Notes under the pieces: model-generated
What the model was told of the DNA's origin: nothing
The model's database searches: none
The model's input: only the letters and a program-made list of their open reading frames with translations
Position numbers and translations under genes: made by a program
Shown here: piece after piece, positions 10,728 to 22,269 of the stretch
How the letters are laid out: each line of letters starts with the position of its first letter
How positions within the stretch are numbered: position 1 is the first letter of the stretch
Assembly (NCBI GenBank): GCA_030374765.1
Contig: JARGXX010000068.1
Coordinates: 2,790,001 to 2,854,000 of the forward strand
Length of the DNA: 64,000 nt
Direction of reading: 5' to 3'
DNA from: Agarophyton chilense
Taxonomy: Eukaryota > Rhodophyta > Florideophyceae > Gracilariales > Gracilariaceae

Positions 10728-11749
10728 CCCAAAAACAATCAGCAACGTCATGAAAAATTCTACAACATAATGAACAAATCGTTAAATCGGCCGACTTTTG
10801 TCATTATCTCCAGCCAATTAGCGTCAAATTAAGCGAAAACTGTGCCGTAACACTTTATTTTTGAAGCGAAATTGTCAAAAATCTGAATTTGTTTCCATAA
10901 AAATGATTTTAAAGCTTGACGTAAACCGTGAAATTTTTAAGGACACAAAAATATGGAAAACTGTTTTATAAACTACCATCACAAAATTAACTGTGTGAAA
11001 CTTTGTGCTAAAAAAGCCTACTGAAAATCTCTCTGAAAAAATAAAGTTCAACTTTTATGGTCCAGATTGCTGTAAATTTTATAGGCATGATTTGCAAAAA
11101 ATTAAAACTTTTAGACAACTTATTCAAAACAGGCATCAATTATGGTTTGGGCTATAATCTCTCCAGAACAACTATTCTTTTTTTCGTTGAAAGTATTATG
11201 GGGTCTAAAAAGTAAACTGATATTCTAAAAATCTATTTACTACCACTTTCATTCAATAAGTACAAAAAAATTCCACAAGATAATTCTTCTGTGCATATTT
11301 CTAATTCTATGAAACATTCGCTTAGTGCTTTCAATGTATGTTTTCGAAACATATGAATAATGGTTCGAGCAGTCAAAGTTCAGGTGGAATAATTTCTTTA
11401 GTATTTCTTGCATATGTGTGTTTCAATTTGGAATCACTCACAGATATAAAGCTGAGTGCCGCACAGAAAAGGACGTTCGAATCGATGAAGGTCTTTGGAT
11501 ACGCTTTTAAAGAAAAGTAGGACGTCCGAAGCGTCAACCTCCGGATCGCATCGTACTGGCTCAAACTTCATGCCATTCGGCCTGTAATTCCCTACGTAAC
11601 AGACCGCCCTGCATCCAAGGTGGTCCGTGAACTCCGTCATGACACTTCTTCACGAACTGCCAAATACACCATTTGCTTCGAAGGCATCCATAGTGCAGAA
11701 GTCCCGACCCGCTGCGAATTGCCAAACGCATGCCTCGATTCTTCCCTAC
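10728..11749. other. AT-rich spacer, no gene seen
   Basis: AT-rich sequence with many A/T runs. Open frames are all short (60-70 codons), overlap each other and show no domain. No repeat or terminal inverted repeat was recognised. Confidence 0.6.
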
Positions 11750-13966
11750 TCATTCCTCTGTGCTCCAGTTCCTCACTATATATCTCCTCCACCTTCCCCC
11801 TCGCCGTCTCTTAAATCTCTTCTACAGCCCGCGGGAGGTACTTTGAAAAACAAATTCGTGAAAAGTTTCTGCCGTCTTCCATCTCTTCCGCCATCACAAT
11901 CAATCGCTCGCACCACAGACGAAATCCACGCATCCAGGCGACCCAGCCGCACAACACTCTCATCCATATACATATACCCTTCCTCCACTTCCCGCGACCG
12001 TTGTTGCACGTCGTACCCAAGAAATTTTCCCAGCAATTGCAAACGCACTCCCTTCCAGAAGTACGTGTCATCAGACTCATCTTCATACTTCTCCGACGAC
12101 ACACGAAACCCAGAGAAACATACCTCTTCTACTTTCTTCACCCTCCATGTCGACAACACTTCATTCTCACCAATATCCTTTTGTAATAGCTTCTGAGGGC
12201 CTCCTGCGCCTCATAAACGAACTTCCTCTGCAATTCGTTGTTCTCTTCTTTTCTAGGACTCCAGGCTGTCAAATTAAACCCCAGTTCCAAAAACAGCTTC
12301 TCCCTCGCATTCCACTTTCGCACAGCATTGCTCAGAGCCTGCTCCACCCTCTTCCGTAAACACGTATCCTCATCAACTTCTGCACACACTTCTCCTTCTT
12401 CCCCAACGAAGGTACTGATGCCCACATCGGCCTCCCCAACTGCATACTCACCACATCGTACAACCAAGCCACACTTCCTCCATTCATTGACGGCGTTTAC
12501 GGTTTCATCTCTCGTGTTACCTCCATCGCACATCGTGCAACAATCTCTTTCCTATCCATAACCATCACGCTTTCCTCCCTCTCTTCTCCCACAAACACAC
12601 ACTTATTCACCCAGTTCCTCGCCACAGCACCCGACAGACACAGCTCCGACGTCTCACTCTTCGCATATTGAAGCACACTGTCATACACATCTTCGCCACC
12701 CCATAGAACCTTTCATCCACTTCTATCTCATTTCGCATTCTACCACCCCTCTCCATTATATTCGAAATCACTTCTTTGTTCCTCACCGCCTGCCCTAAAG
12801 ATTGTGTAAGAAGTTGGTGATCTCTCACCTCCTTCCCAAGCCGATGGATCCCTTCCTGGGCCAATCTCAGACTCATCTTCAAGCTCTTACAATCATCCAT
12901 CGAACTTAGTAGCTCCACCTTGAACCTACCAATCTTCTTAATCAGTTAATACCGTGCGGCATTCGACTCCCTTACACACTGCAGTCCGCCAGTCTCTTCA
13001 TTAGAGTCCTTAAACCCAATTTCCTCCTCGAAATAATTCCCCCGGTCCCGCTGCCTTCTCATACCCCCATGAAGACCATCTAACCATTCTTTTCATTCTC
13101 CACCCCGGCTCCCTTATCATCGCCTGTTTCCTCTCTCAGGACCCCTTTGCAACGGGATGCACGCAGTCCTCATATTCTACCGGTATCACGATTCCGTGTT
13201 CTTCATCTCCGTGTTCTTCCACTCTCTTCGTAAATCCGTCCTCCCGATCTCGTGGTCGATGAACCCATCCCATACGCCTCGCCCGCTCCGAAAGTTCTGA
13301 ACCTCGACTTGAACCCCTCACGTCCGCCCGCACAACCTTTATTCGAGACGCAATTTTCACAGTTCTTGGTCCAGGCGATGCTCTCGTCGATGTCGTCCCC
13401 TCTTGCGCGGCCCGTCGCATAACTTTCGGCAGCTCGCTGATGTGCTCTGTAGCAGTTACGCCCGTACAATCTGGTACGAAGTCCTGCTCCCTTCCCTCTT
13501 CAAACTCATCCTGCATAGGCTTAGATAGCGCCTTCTTCGACGGTTTCCCGCGCTCCACACGAGTAACTTTGCAGAATCCCTCCGTGCCGGCTTCGGCTTT
13601 CTGATCGGCTTCTCATTGACCTTCAACTTCAGCTTCAGCTTCGAATTTGGCTTTGGGGTTTTTCGAGTGAGAGGTTCATCTTGCTGTTTTGAGAGTTTTG
13701 CGGCGAGGAGCTCACTCTCAGTGGTTTCTGTGGGAGTGGCTTCCGTAGCCGTTGAGGACGTTTTTTGCGTGCGTTTCAGGTTTAACTCTGGCCAGCGCTG
13801 CACGTCCCGGAGTCTTCGAAGATAATCCACATCGCTGCGCCCGCCGTTGACTCCCTCCCCACTCAGTACTTCTCCTCTTCGTAATGACGGGTTCCTGTAC
13901 ACGAGCCCCTCCCCTACACGAACCAGTTGGGGTACTTCGCTTCGTTGTGAGCTTGGATGGCGCCAT
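11750..13966 (-). pseudogene. Decayed copy 1 of an unrecognised charged/coiled-coil gene family
   Basis: Minus-strand coding signal in several frames, starting near an ATG at 13966. Pieces match, in the same order, the sequence at 32943-35760 (copy 2, plus strand). Examples: TGVTATEHISELPKV here against GPVTCIRAIHDIPTL there; IEVDERFYGVAK against IEVDMRFIGVAS; DDTYFWKGVRLQLLGKFLGY against a similar DDLYFKNGL...FMGYD; DAWISSVV against DAWIASVV. The middle is Lys/Pro/Thr-rich and basic. A central segment with many Leu/Gln/Glu (near 12600-12920) may form a coiled coil. Stops and frame changes interrupt the copy. I do not recognise the family; a host multigene family or a component of an unknown transposon are both possible. 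Confidence 0.6.
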
Positions 13967-14704
13967 GGACCGCGGTTAGGTATAAAACTTCAGCAACAGG
14001 GAAGCTGTTCGTGCTTCGCTTGAAAGTAACTATCGATCGTTCACTAAGACTGGCTCATAGGTTTTGCACAAATCTAGCATATGTTTACGAATAAAAAGCC
14101 CACTCGTTCAGAAGAGCTTTTGGCGTAGACTTTGATGCGGTCGCAGTATTCGTCTAAGCTGAGATTCGAGCAAACGGTTCAGTCTAAGCCAGACGCCTAG
14201 CAAACGCACTTTTGCGTTTCACACGAAAAATACTGGAGTTGCTGCCGAAACGGTACAGCCTCCGGCAGAGTGGTGTTTGCCGAGAAGGTGGGCAACGAAA
14301 CAAACCTGGGCGAAGATGTTGTCGCAGTTTGCTGTCAGGCAAACGGCGATGAAAATATTGATGTGTTCGTTCGAGGGGTTATTTGACGCAGCGCGTCCTT
14401 TGCTAGACTACAAACTTCATGATGTTAACTTAAGCACAGAAAAGAAGGAATGGTTAGAGGGTTAACGGATGGATTGAGGCGGGAAAATCTTGGAATTGGG
14501 ATGTTTTTGTTTCTGAAAGACGAAGGTACAGCGGTAGAACGGTACTTGTAATGTACATTGGGCGAACACATGTTTCAGGAAAGATGTTTTAGAAAGTGAG
14601 TTTGTGAGCAGCAGGTACTGCGCCCTCCATCTGCGCGCAATTTCCCTCCTACGGAACCCATTGGCGAAAGTGTCTCGACGCCAAGCACTCTGAATGCACT
14701 CTAA
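13967..14704. other. Spacer, no gene seen
   Basis: Only short frames without domains. Lies between the 5' end of the copy-1 pseudogene and the stop of the gypsy-split gene. Confidence 0.55.
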
Positions 14705-14969
14705 CTACCCTCCATGTGACCCAATTGTGGCACATTGCACTCCAACCACTCTCCCAAAAAAGAAGAATTTTCTTGTAGGGCTGTCATTGACATGTTTTGC
14801 GGTGTTAGGCTCTAACTTTATCTCCTGAACCCACGATAGACGTCTTTCTGCGTCTTCCCCCCATGAAAATCTTACTAAAACCACACTTTGATCTACAGAC
14901 TCTAATGAAATTGCAGATGCATTCACCGCTTTGATCGCCATTTGAAGGGTCTGCCTTTCTTTCGTCGTA
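14705..14969 (-). pseudogene. 3' part of a host gene split by gypsy element E1
   Basis: Minus-strand frame of 88 codons ending at TAG (14705). It reads VTTKERQTLQMAIKAVNA, later VRFSWGEDAERRL. With one copy of the ACAAT duplication, it continues in frame from the 224-codon frame at 23862-24533. The rejoined ORF would be 313 residues. No known domain is recognised. The exact duplication and kept frame make the split certain; the function is unknown. Confidence 0.75.
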
Positions 14970-14974
14970 ACAAT

Positions 14975-15420
14975 TGTTAAGGAGCGATGACAACGGTTGA
15001 GTCCTGTAAGCTGCCGGGCCCTGAGGTATCATATAGGCGACACGCGGACGGGTCGACCTCAGGTGGACTCATGTAGATTATTAAATTATTCTAATTAGTG
15101 TAGTAGATTAGCATTACAGTGCCAGGGAGATCTCAGCGCCTCGCCATTATTATTTACTTGGCTCGAGTGATGCTTCTCCCTTAGAGTACGATAGGCACCG
15201 TTAGGATACTAAATAACACCCTTTGCTATATTAGTTCCACCCTTTGGTCTTTAAGCCATCGTTTCCGTAGCTCCAACCTGAAGGGCTACGCAGTAAACGC
15301 CAGCCCATTGCACCAAGTAATCTGGAAGTGCCGCCGTCAAGGATTCGAACCTTAGGACCCGCCCTATCACGCTACCACCGGTCGAGACCCGTACGCTAAC
15401 CCAACAGTCATTGCGTTACA
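14975..15420 (+). repeat. 5' LTR of E1
   Basis: Begins TGTTAAGG and ends GCGTTACA; direct repeat of 23411-23856. Preceded by ACAAT. Contains the antisense tRNA-like boxes annotated at 15341-15376. Confidence 0.95.
15341..15376 (-). promoter_or_regulatory. tRNA-like Pol III A and B boxes, antisense within the LTR
   Basis: On the minus strand the LTR reads GGTTCGAATCC (15351-15341), a perfect tRNA B box flanked by pairing AAGG/CCTT, preceded by GGTAGCGTGATAGGGC (15376-15361). In sister LTRs the latter is GGTAGCGTGGTAGAGC, which equals a tRNA D-arm/A-box with three bases missing. The gap between boxes is about 9 nt, so the anticodon arm is absent. The same pair occurs at 23777-23812, 49793-49828 and 59590-59625. 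Pol III activity is inference. Confidence 0.55.
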
Positions 15421-15438
15421 TTTTGGTCTTTCGACTTA
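15421..15438 (+). promoter_or_regulatory. Primer-binding site of E1
   Basis: Just after the LTR comes TTTTGGTCTTTCGACTTA. Sister copies and the unrelated element E5 have TGGTCTCCCGAC at this place, so the site starts at TGG (15424) and pairs with a tRNA ending in GTCGGGAGACCA. I could not assign the tRNA. Confidence 0.6.
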
Positions 15439-15543
15439 CAAAACTTTTGAATAATTGAACGGACTACTGAAACGAAGAACTATGGGATTCTAACCTTTTG
15501 TTTAATTACCCAACAGACCAGAAGTACAGAAGAAACCGCCATT

Positions 15544-17740
15544 ATGGATGCAGGAAACACACCCAACCGACTCGACCATAGGACTCCCACGGCAGGAACA
15601 GCTGCCACTATAACTCCGACGATGTCGCCTGAACCTCAGGGTGATAATGTTAGCGAACGCAGGAGCACGAGAAGCCAGCCGCAAGGAGTATTGACTCCCA
15701 TGGACGACCCTGAAAAGATTCGCCGAGATCCCAATGTAGCAGCGCGTTTACGAGAACGCATCACCATGACCACCTCTAGGCCAGGAACACCACAAAGAGA
15801 ACCCAGTAACACCAGAGGAATTAGAGAGAATAGTTCCGCCGGACTTGTCGACCTTCTCTGGCCCCGTCTCCGTGAGCTCTGCTCAGCCCATGTGAATTCC
15901 ATTGTGGACGTGCGACTCGCCACGGCGATCGCTGACCATACGGATTACCTCGTCACGCGAATCTTCCCGAAGGTCATGGAGTCTGAGCTATTTTTAGACT
16001 CCCTCATTAAGGCCGTTCAAAGAGCAGTCACCAGCCCGTCAGGCAACACGGTCCCTAGGACTACTCCACAATTCAAGCATCGGGCTTCCATAAAGTAACC
16101 GTAACCCCCTACCAAACCCCCATAAGCTGCGGGATTATCCGCCCCTCGCCGGGAATACCATCAGGAAACCCCCATGGTGGGACAATCTAGGAGCAGAAGA
16201 CAAGCTCCGAGTCTAGATGAGAGACAGGTTGCCCATCAGGAGAATCCAAGGGAGGAACAAGCGAGGAGCAGAAGAGAAGCTCCGCGTCTAGAAAAGAGAC
16301 CGCTTGCCCCACCCGAAGGATTAGATGAGGTACAACGACCTCAGGGCTCCATCAAATCTGATAGAGAGATCGATCATTTGGGTTCCTATTCCTTTGGAAA
16401 GAAAAAAAGCAACCGGAGGAGAAAGAAGAAAAGTAGTAGCAAAAGAACGGACCATTCCGACACAAGTGATTCCGAATCGGTCTCGACCGAAACGACCGAC
16501 TCGGAAGTGAATGAGGCTGCTGTTCGAAGCCTCAGACCACTGACAAACACAAACAAACTTTTCCTTAAGGTTCTCGACTACCGTAATTACCGGCTGGCCA
16601 GCAGATCCGCGAAATATTTTGGTTCGGTGGCTCGCAGAATCGCCAAATGGGCCAAACGGATGCAGCTAACCACTACGGACAAGTTCTCGGGTTTCGATCC
16701 CATTGCTGTATTTAGGTTTCTCAGTTTGTTACGTACGCCTTGCGATCAGAACGGTGTCCACGAGGGCGCCGCTCTGTACCTTTTCCAATTCTTCCTTACA
16801 GGACAGGCGCGTGAACGAGTGGTTTCGAAGATATCTGGCACAACTGACCTCGTGGATGCTCAAGACCGTGAGCTCCTTAGGCCATATCTACAGGTTGTTC
16901 ATTACCTCTTGGAAACTTACGCCACGGATGACTTTATAATGGATGCCCACCAGGAAGTCATCTCTTCTAGGCAGAGCTTCAACATGACCGAATCGGCTTT
17001 CGCAGACGACCTTTGGAAGAAGGCTTACCGATGTAGAACGTGTTCTCCGAAGGACGGCTTTACCGTCACTTCATCATGGAACTACTACCTGCCATTCGGA
17101 CTCATGTGCGCAATTACCTCACGTAAACCCAGCAATACTCCTTTCGAAGGCTCATTACCTACGCCGGGTGTTATCGCAAAACCTACAGGATCTCAAGGCG
17201 CAACGCTGATATAACCAGAGGACACGCAACTCCATTGCTTAAACCCAACCAAGCCTATTTGTTTAGCTCCACGGAGTCGGACATGAATGCTTTACTCCAT
17301 TACTCCGATTCGAGAGATGTCCTCGCGGTATATTTCAGTGCTCGTCCGTCCGGGCCCCCATCACATACCTCCCAGGGAACTACAGCGACCACTGGATCAT
17401 CGACACCCAAGTATTCTCCATTTCCGCCACGCAAGGACGTTTTTGTTCGCTCCCCAGGGGCTTACTTCCTTTGCCTTTCAGTGACCCAACTTTGTGAGTG
17501 TACGAGGAATCTGCCTGAGGACGCACGTTAGAACCTCCTAGCCCTAAGGAAAGAGAATTATCGGGTGCGACGATCCGAAGTAATGCTTAACATGGCACAG
17601 AAACGAACCACAGGGACCCCTAAAAGCTCACGCTATGCCACGCCTCCGGATACTCCGATCAAAGCCCCAAAGGTTCACGCCATTGTAGACCGTATGGACG
17701 ACGCCGGGGAAGAATCCTATCCTCAGGAAGACACCTAAAC
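15544..17740 (+). pseudogene. E1 Gag
   Basis: The ATG at 15544 starts MDAGNTPNRLDHRTPT. A polar N-terminal region is followed by a segment GLVDLLWPRLRELCSAHV, then a TAA at 16096-16098. The same frame region resumes by 16174 with RS/basic repeats, a Lys/Ser-rich tract and the conserved Gag fold (LFLKVLDYRNYRLA...RMQLTTTDKFSGFDP...LYLFQFFLTGQARE, about 16550-16830). Near 17035 the frame is lost relative to E4. A degenerate zinc knuckle (LCLSVTQLCEC) is seen at about 17470-17500. In E2 the position of the first stop is open, so the ancestral Gag was continuous. Confidence 0.8.
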
Positions 17741-17788
17741 CCCATCGGAAAACTCCTAGAGGGACGACTCGAGGCAAATCCTCCCTCT

Positions 17789-18391
17789 TTGAGCCCCTGC
17801 CTCAACCAATTGGACGGTCATGAGCCAAAAAGCTCCTCACCTCCAAATACAAAGCACCCACAATGGACCACTCAGTATGAACCACAATTGGAACACAGTA
17901 ACGACCCTGTGTGTATTCTCAGGAAAGAGAACTTTAAAGTTCGAGTAACCGTAGGACTACATTCCAAAAACTCTCGAGTGACCACAGCTGTATTGGACAC
18001 AGGCGCTGGGCCCAACTTGGTCCAGCCTAAGCCGCTCCCACTGAGGTGGCAAGATTTCGTTCAGGCAAGAAAGACCCCACGGATTACCGATGCATCACGT
18101 AGAACAATGAAAATTAAAGGGATAGTACCACTTTACCTCCAGGAAGGACAATTCAAAGTCCGCACATGGTTCCTTGTATGTCCTAACTTGGGAGCTGAGG
18201 CAATCCTAGAGACCTCCTTTATCGATCGATACATTAAGGCCATTTATCCAGGCCTTAAGAAAGTTGCGTTCTACCGCGCACCTTTCATGTACATAACTGG
18301 TTCCGCCCCAGGGCCAGAAGCTAACCGCAAACGTGCGGTTGTCTCCGAAAACACGAAATCCTATAAGGCTAGCCTGTCATGCCCCCGATGA
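17789..18391 (+). pseudogene. E1 aspartic protease region
   Basis: Retroviral-type protease. The active site VLDTGAGPNLV lies at about 17989-18021 and the downstream ILETSFIDRY at about 18208. Catalytic Asp is intact. The frame ends before RT, while in E4 and E3 homologous sequence follows without a domain break, so this is part of a former polyprotein. Confidence 0.8.
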
Positions 18392-18399
18392 CCAAAATC

Positions 18400-20207
18400 G
18401 CTGTATCGGTCCATTCCCAGTCCTCTGTTCTCGTAACGACTCAGAACCACCCGACAACGGTTCTGAAGCCTCTTACCTTGATGGCCAATGGAGTAGTGGA
18501 CATCCACCCCAACAGGTCCTTTTTGGTCACAATCAGCAACTTCCGAGATAGACCCGTGCGATTACCTAAAGGTACACTGATTTGTATCACTCTACCCGCG
18601 CCCGTGGCCATTATGGAGGCCCGAATCGATAACCTTGCGACGCCAACTCCCGACGAGGACGTCGACTTTTGGGAGGGGACGGTCGCCATTGGCGCAGAAT
18701 TCGAATCCTATAGGCCCCAGGTACTTGATCTCCTCAGGGAATACCAGTCCATGTGATCAGATAGATTGGGCACAATTAGAGCCACTACACACCTCCTTGA
18801 CCTTCAGGATGATGCTAGACCACAGTTCCCGCACCCATAGCGTACCGGCCTTAAAGGTAGGATATTTGTCGCTGAGCAGATGAACAAGATGCGCAAAGCT
18901 CAATTCACAGAGCCGGCGCCTCCAAACCAATCCGAATGGGCCAGTCCCCTTGTCCTCGTGGTGAAGAAAGATGGCTCCGTCAGGGTCTGTGTCGACTACA
19001 GGAAGCTGAACGCAGTAACCAAGAAGAACTCATGCCCGATACCCGGCAAGGACAACTGTCTGGATTTCTTAGGCGAAGCTGTCGTATTTACCACACTGGA
19101 CGCTAACTCGGGATATTGGCAGATCGCTTTGGCCGAAGTCGCGAGAGCGCTGACAAGCTTTACCACCCATGAAGGTCTGTTCAAATTCACTCGTATGCCC
19201 TTTGGTTTGAAGAATGCACCAGCCACTGTCCCTCGGGTATTGGACATTATACTGTCCAGAGTCAAATGGAAGTTCGCCATGGTCTATTTGGATAACGTTA
19301 TAATCTTCTCACGGATCGTAAAGGAACACCTTCGCCACGTGAGGGAGGTGCTAACCATTCTATAGGACGCTGGAGAAACACTGAAACTCCGCAAATTCGC
19401 TTTCTTCCAGGCCTCAGTAGACTATCTTGGTCACGTCGTCCTCCCCGGAAAGCTAAAGGTGGCCACACGGACCACAAATGCGATTCGCCAGGCTAAGCCT
19501 CCTAGGACCCACACGGAACTACGCTCCATTGTGGCCTCGTGGAACATGTACCTACGGTTCGTTCAAGGGTTCGCCAAGTTCTCGGCCCCTCTCAACGCGA
19601 TGCTGAAGAAGGGAACACATTCGGAGTTCGAAGCCCTTACGGACGACCAGTACAAAGCATTTCAGACCCTAAAGGACAAATTGCTGAACCCACCCATATT
19701 GGCTTCACCGAAGCCCAATAGGCCTGTCGTCCTGGAGACAGATGCCTCTGATGTCCAAGTGGGTTGTGCACTGCTACAGGAACAGGAGTCAACGAAGAAC
19801 TATCGACCTATTGGGTACTGGAGCAGAACGCTTACCAGCGCGGAGCGAAACTACAGTACGACCGAAAAGGAATTTCTAGCCATCATATGTTCCGTATTGA
19901 CACACTCCGTCTGTACCTCGAGGGAACCAGGTTTAGCATTAGGACAGACCATGATTCACTTTGCTGGTTACTCAATATGACGGATGCATCGAGTCGCCTC
20001 TCTAGGTGGCGCCTCAGGCTGTCAGAATATGACTACGAGATAACCTATAGGCCAGATATCAAGCACCAGGCAGCAGATGCCCTGTCGCGAAGCATTACCG
20101 ACGGAGCTGATGACTCTCCATTGGACGACCTAACTCCCACCCCCTTTCCAGACGATGGACCACAGGACTATACGGAAACAGATGAGCTTATGGGTAAGGT
20201 GCCATGA
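18400..20207 (+). pseudogene. E1 reverse transcriptase and RNase H
   Basis: RT motifs: SEWASPLVLVVKKDGSVR, VDYRKLNAVT, FTTLDANSGYWQI, FTRMPFGLKNAPAT, and the active-site box YLDNVIIFS at 19285-19296. The second catalytic Asp is replaced by Asn (GAC to AAC), so the enzyme is dead. Stops at 18754-18756 (TGA where E3 has TGG) and 19363-19365 (TAG where E3 has CAG) are shared with E4. RNase H follows: VLETDASDVQVGCALLQE, RTLTSAERNYSTTEKE, and the C-terminal DALSRS. Sequence before 18880 is a connector with an RPVRLPKGTLICITLP segment. Confidence 0.87.
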
Positions 20208-21420
20208 GAGGATCCTGAGATAAAGGAGAACGAATTATACCTATTGGACTGGGAGACAGTCCCGCCCAACTATGCATCACCCCAGGTTAACCTGATAGCC
20301 CCGGAGGAAAAAGAGATCCTCCCTATAACTAATGAGTAACTTCTAAAGGCGCAGGTCGAGGACGAGTACTGCAAGTAAACAGCCCAATTGGTAGGAACTC
20401 CTGGATGCCTATTCGACTATGACCAATTTGGGCTACTGTGTCGCCGCTCACCGCTGGATGGCGCACTCTACAGGGTAATACCAAGTCCCCTAAGGGGGGG
20501 AATTCTATACCTCGCCCATTCTCAACGCCTGGCTAGTCACTCTGGAGACCGACGAATGTACCAGACCCTAAGGAAGTTCTTCTACTAGCCACTAAAGGCG
20601 CAGGATCTATGGCAAACCGCACGGAACTGTACTTCGTGCGCAAAAATCCGAGGGTCTCGCGCCAACCACCAGGCCAAAATGAAGCTCTTCCTTGCCGCAG
20701 GTCCGGTGGATTTGGTTGCAATGGATATACTTGGGCCTTTGCCTAAGTCTTCCCATGGAAAACGAATTGTCTTGGTCATAACCGACAGGTTTACCAAGCT
20801 TACCCGAGCCCTACCCTCAGGGAAGACAACGGCCACAGATGTCGCCACGGCCTTCTTGTCTCACTGGGTACATCCATATGGCATGCCACTCTACCTCCTT
20901 ACGGATAACGGCATCCAGCTTGTATCCAAATTCTTCTCGCATTTCTGTGCTACATTAGGTATCAAACATGTTACCACCACGGCGTACCACCCGCAAACCA
21001 ATGGCCAAGCCTAACGCTTCAACTGCACCCTTCTGGACGGATTGGCGCACTACGTTTCGGAGCACCAATTGGACTGGGACGAATACGTTGAGCCACTGGT
21101 TTATGCCTAAAACACGCAGGTGCACGCTTCCACAGGGACAACTCCTTTCGACTTGACGCTAACGAGAGCGCCACCGCCGATAGCTGTTGACCTTCACAAG
21201 TCTATCATACCCCAGTACATAAGCGAAGGGATGACCCCGACACAGGCGAAGCGCTACTCGCAGCGACGCATTGACCGCATTCTCCAATCGGCCAGAACAG
21301 TACTAACCAAAGCCCAACGGCGATACAAGATCAATTTCGACAAAGCCGTTTGGAACACACCGATCTTTGGGATAAGAGACCTGGTTTATCTGGACCGGCC
21401 ACCGAAAGACAGTGAGTAGC
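20208..21420 (+). pseudogene. E1 integrase
   Basis: The HHCC region (LAHSQRLASHSGDRRMYQ, then WQTARNCTSCAK) is broken by a TAG at 20586-20588. Catalytic core: D in AMDILGPLP, D in LTDNGIQLV; the region of the catalytic Glu after YHPQTNGQA ends at TAA (21012-21014). A further stop in the VYA-NTQVHAS segment (near 21110) and one after DSE (21417-21419) are shared with E4. Downstream TLTRAPPPIAVDLHKS and the basic ARTVLTKAQRRYKINF match chromoviral integrase C-terminal sequence. Confidence 0.83.
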
Positions 21421-21527
21421 TCGAGGACACTACGCAAAAGCCCGTACACCGCTCTACGGGACCATACAAAGTCCTTAATGCCAGTGAACACACCATCACG
21501 TTACTCATTGACGGCCTAGACGACACC

Positions 21528-22100
21528 GTGTCTATTGACCGCGTGACACGAGCTCCCAGTTCCTCCGGACCCCAAACGTCCCAGCCCCCTAGCCCAACTA
21601 GAGCACCACGACCTCAGGTCGACGCTCAAGTCTCAACACCCCCTAAGGCAGTTCCCGAGGACTGGGCTAGCCCTACAGACACGATGGTCAAGGCCAACTA
21701 CTATGACCCATCACTCCCAACCGACTCCGAAGGATTCGCCCCTCTGGACAACAATCTCCTTCAGGACGATGAACCTCAACCGGAATATGTAATTGAGAGC
21801 ATCATCTCCGCCGGTTGGGGAGAAGATGGAACTATGCGCTATCGCGTCCCTTGGTTCGGCTACATACCTGAGGAAGATACTTAGCAAGAGCCTCAAACCA
21901 TCCCGGCTAATTTTATCGCCCGCTTTAGGCGCAGAATCAGCCACTCGGAGCGCGGCCTTCAGGAGGGGGCAACCATTGGTCCGAATTATACCAAAACGCC
22001 TCCCAAACCGCCTGTCGACACTACGGTTCGCCGAAGCACGACGGATCGTCGTAGCTCCCGCATCAGGAAACAAGGTCAGTCCTTTGGAGACACGTGAGGA
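21528..22100 (+). pseudogene. E1 integrase C-terminus with chromodomain
   Basis: A Pro/Ser-rich linker leads to a chromodomain at about 21780-21935: EYVIESIISAGWGEDGTM, then YRVPWFGYIPEED, then a TAG in place of the Trp codon seen in E4 (TWQEPQTIP), then ANFIARF. Chromodomains at the integrase C-terminus define chromoviruses and are known to guide integration toward modified histones. The nonsense codon makes this copy defective. Confidence 0.8.
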
Positions 22101-22269
22101 AGACCCGAGATGCTCTCAAGATTAGACGCCGCCCCGGGGCACGCACGTTTGAGATACAAGAACGACCTTGGGAAAGCACAAGAATTAATATATTTGATAA
22201 CTAACAGAAGTAGAACAGCCCTCACCATGACCTCAAGGTTCGCCGAAGCCCTCGGAACACCAACAGGAC

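Noticed and set aside
15321-15400. A genuine tRNA gene in the LTR
   Set aside because: B box and a shortened A box are present, but no anticodon arm, no pairing acceptor stem, and the spacing between boxes is too short.
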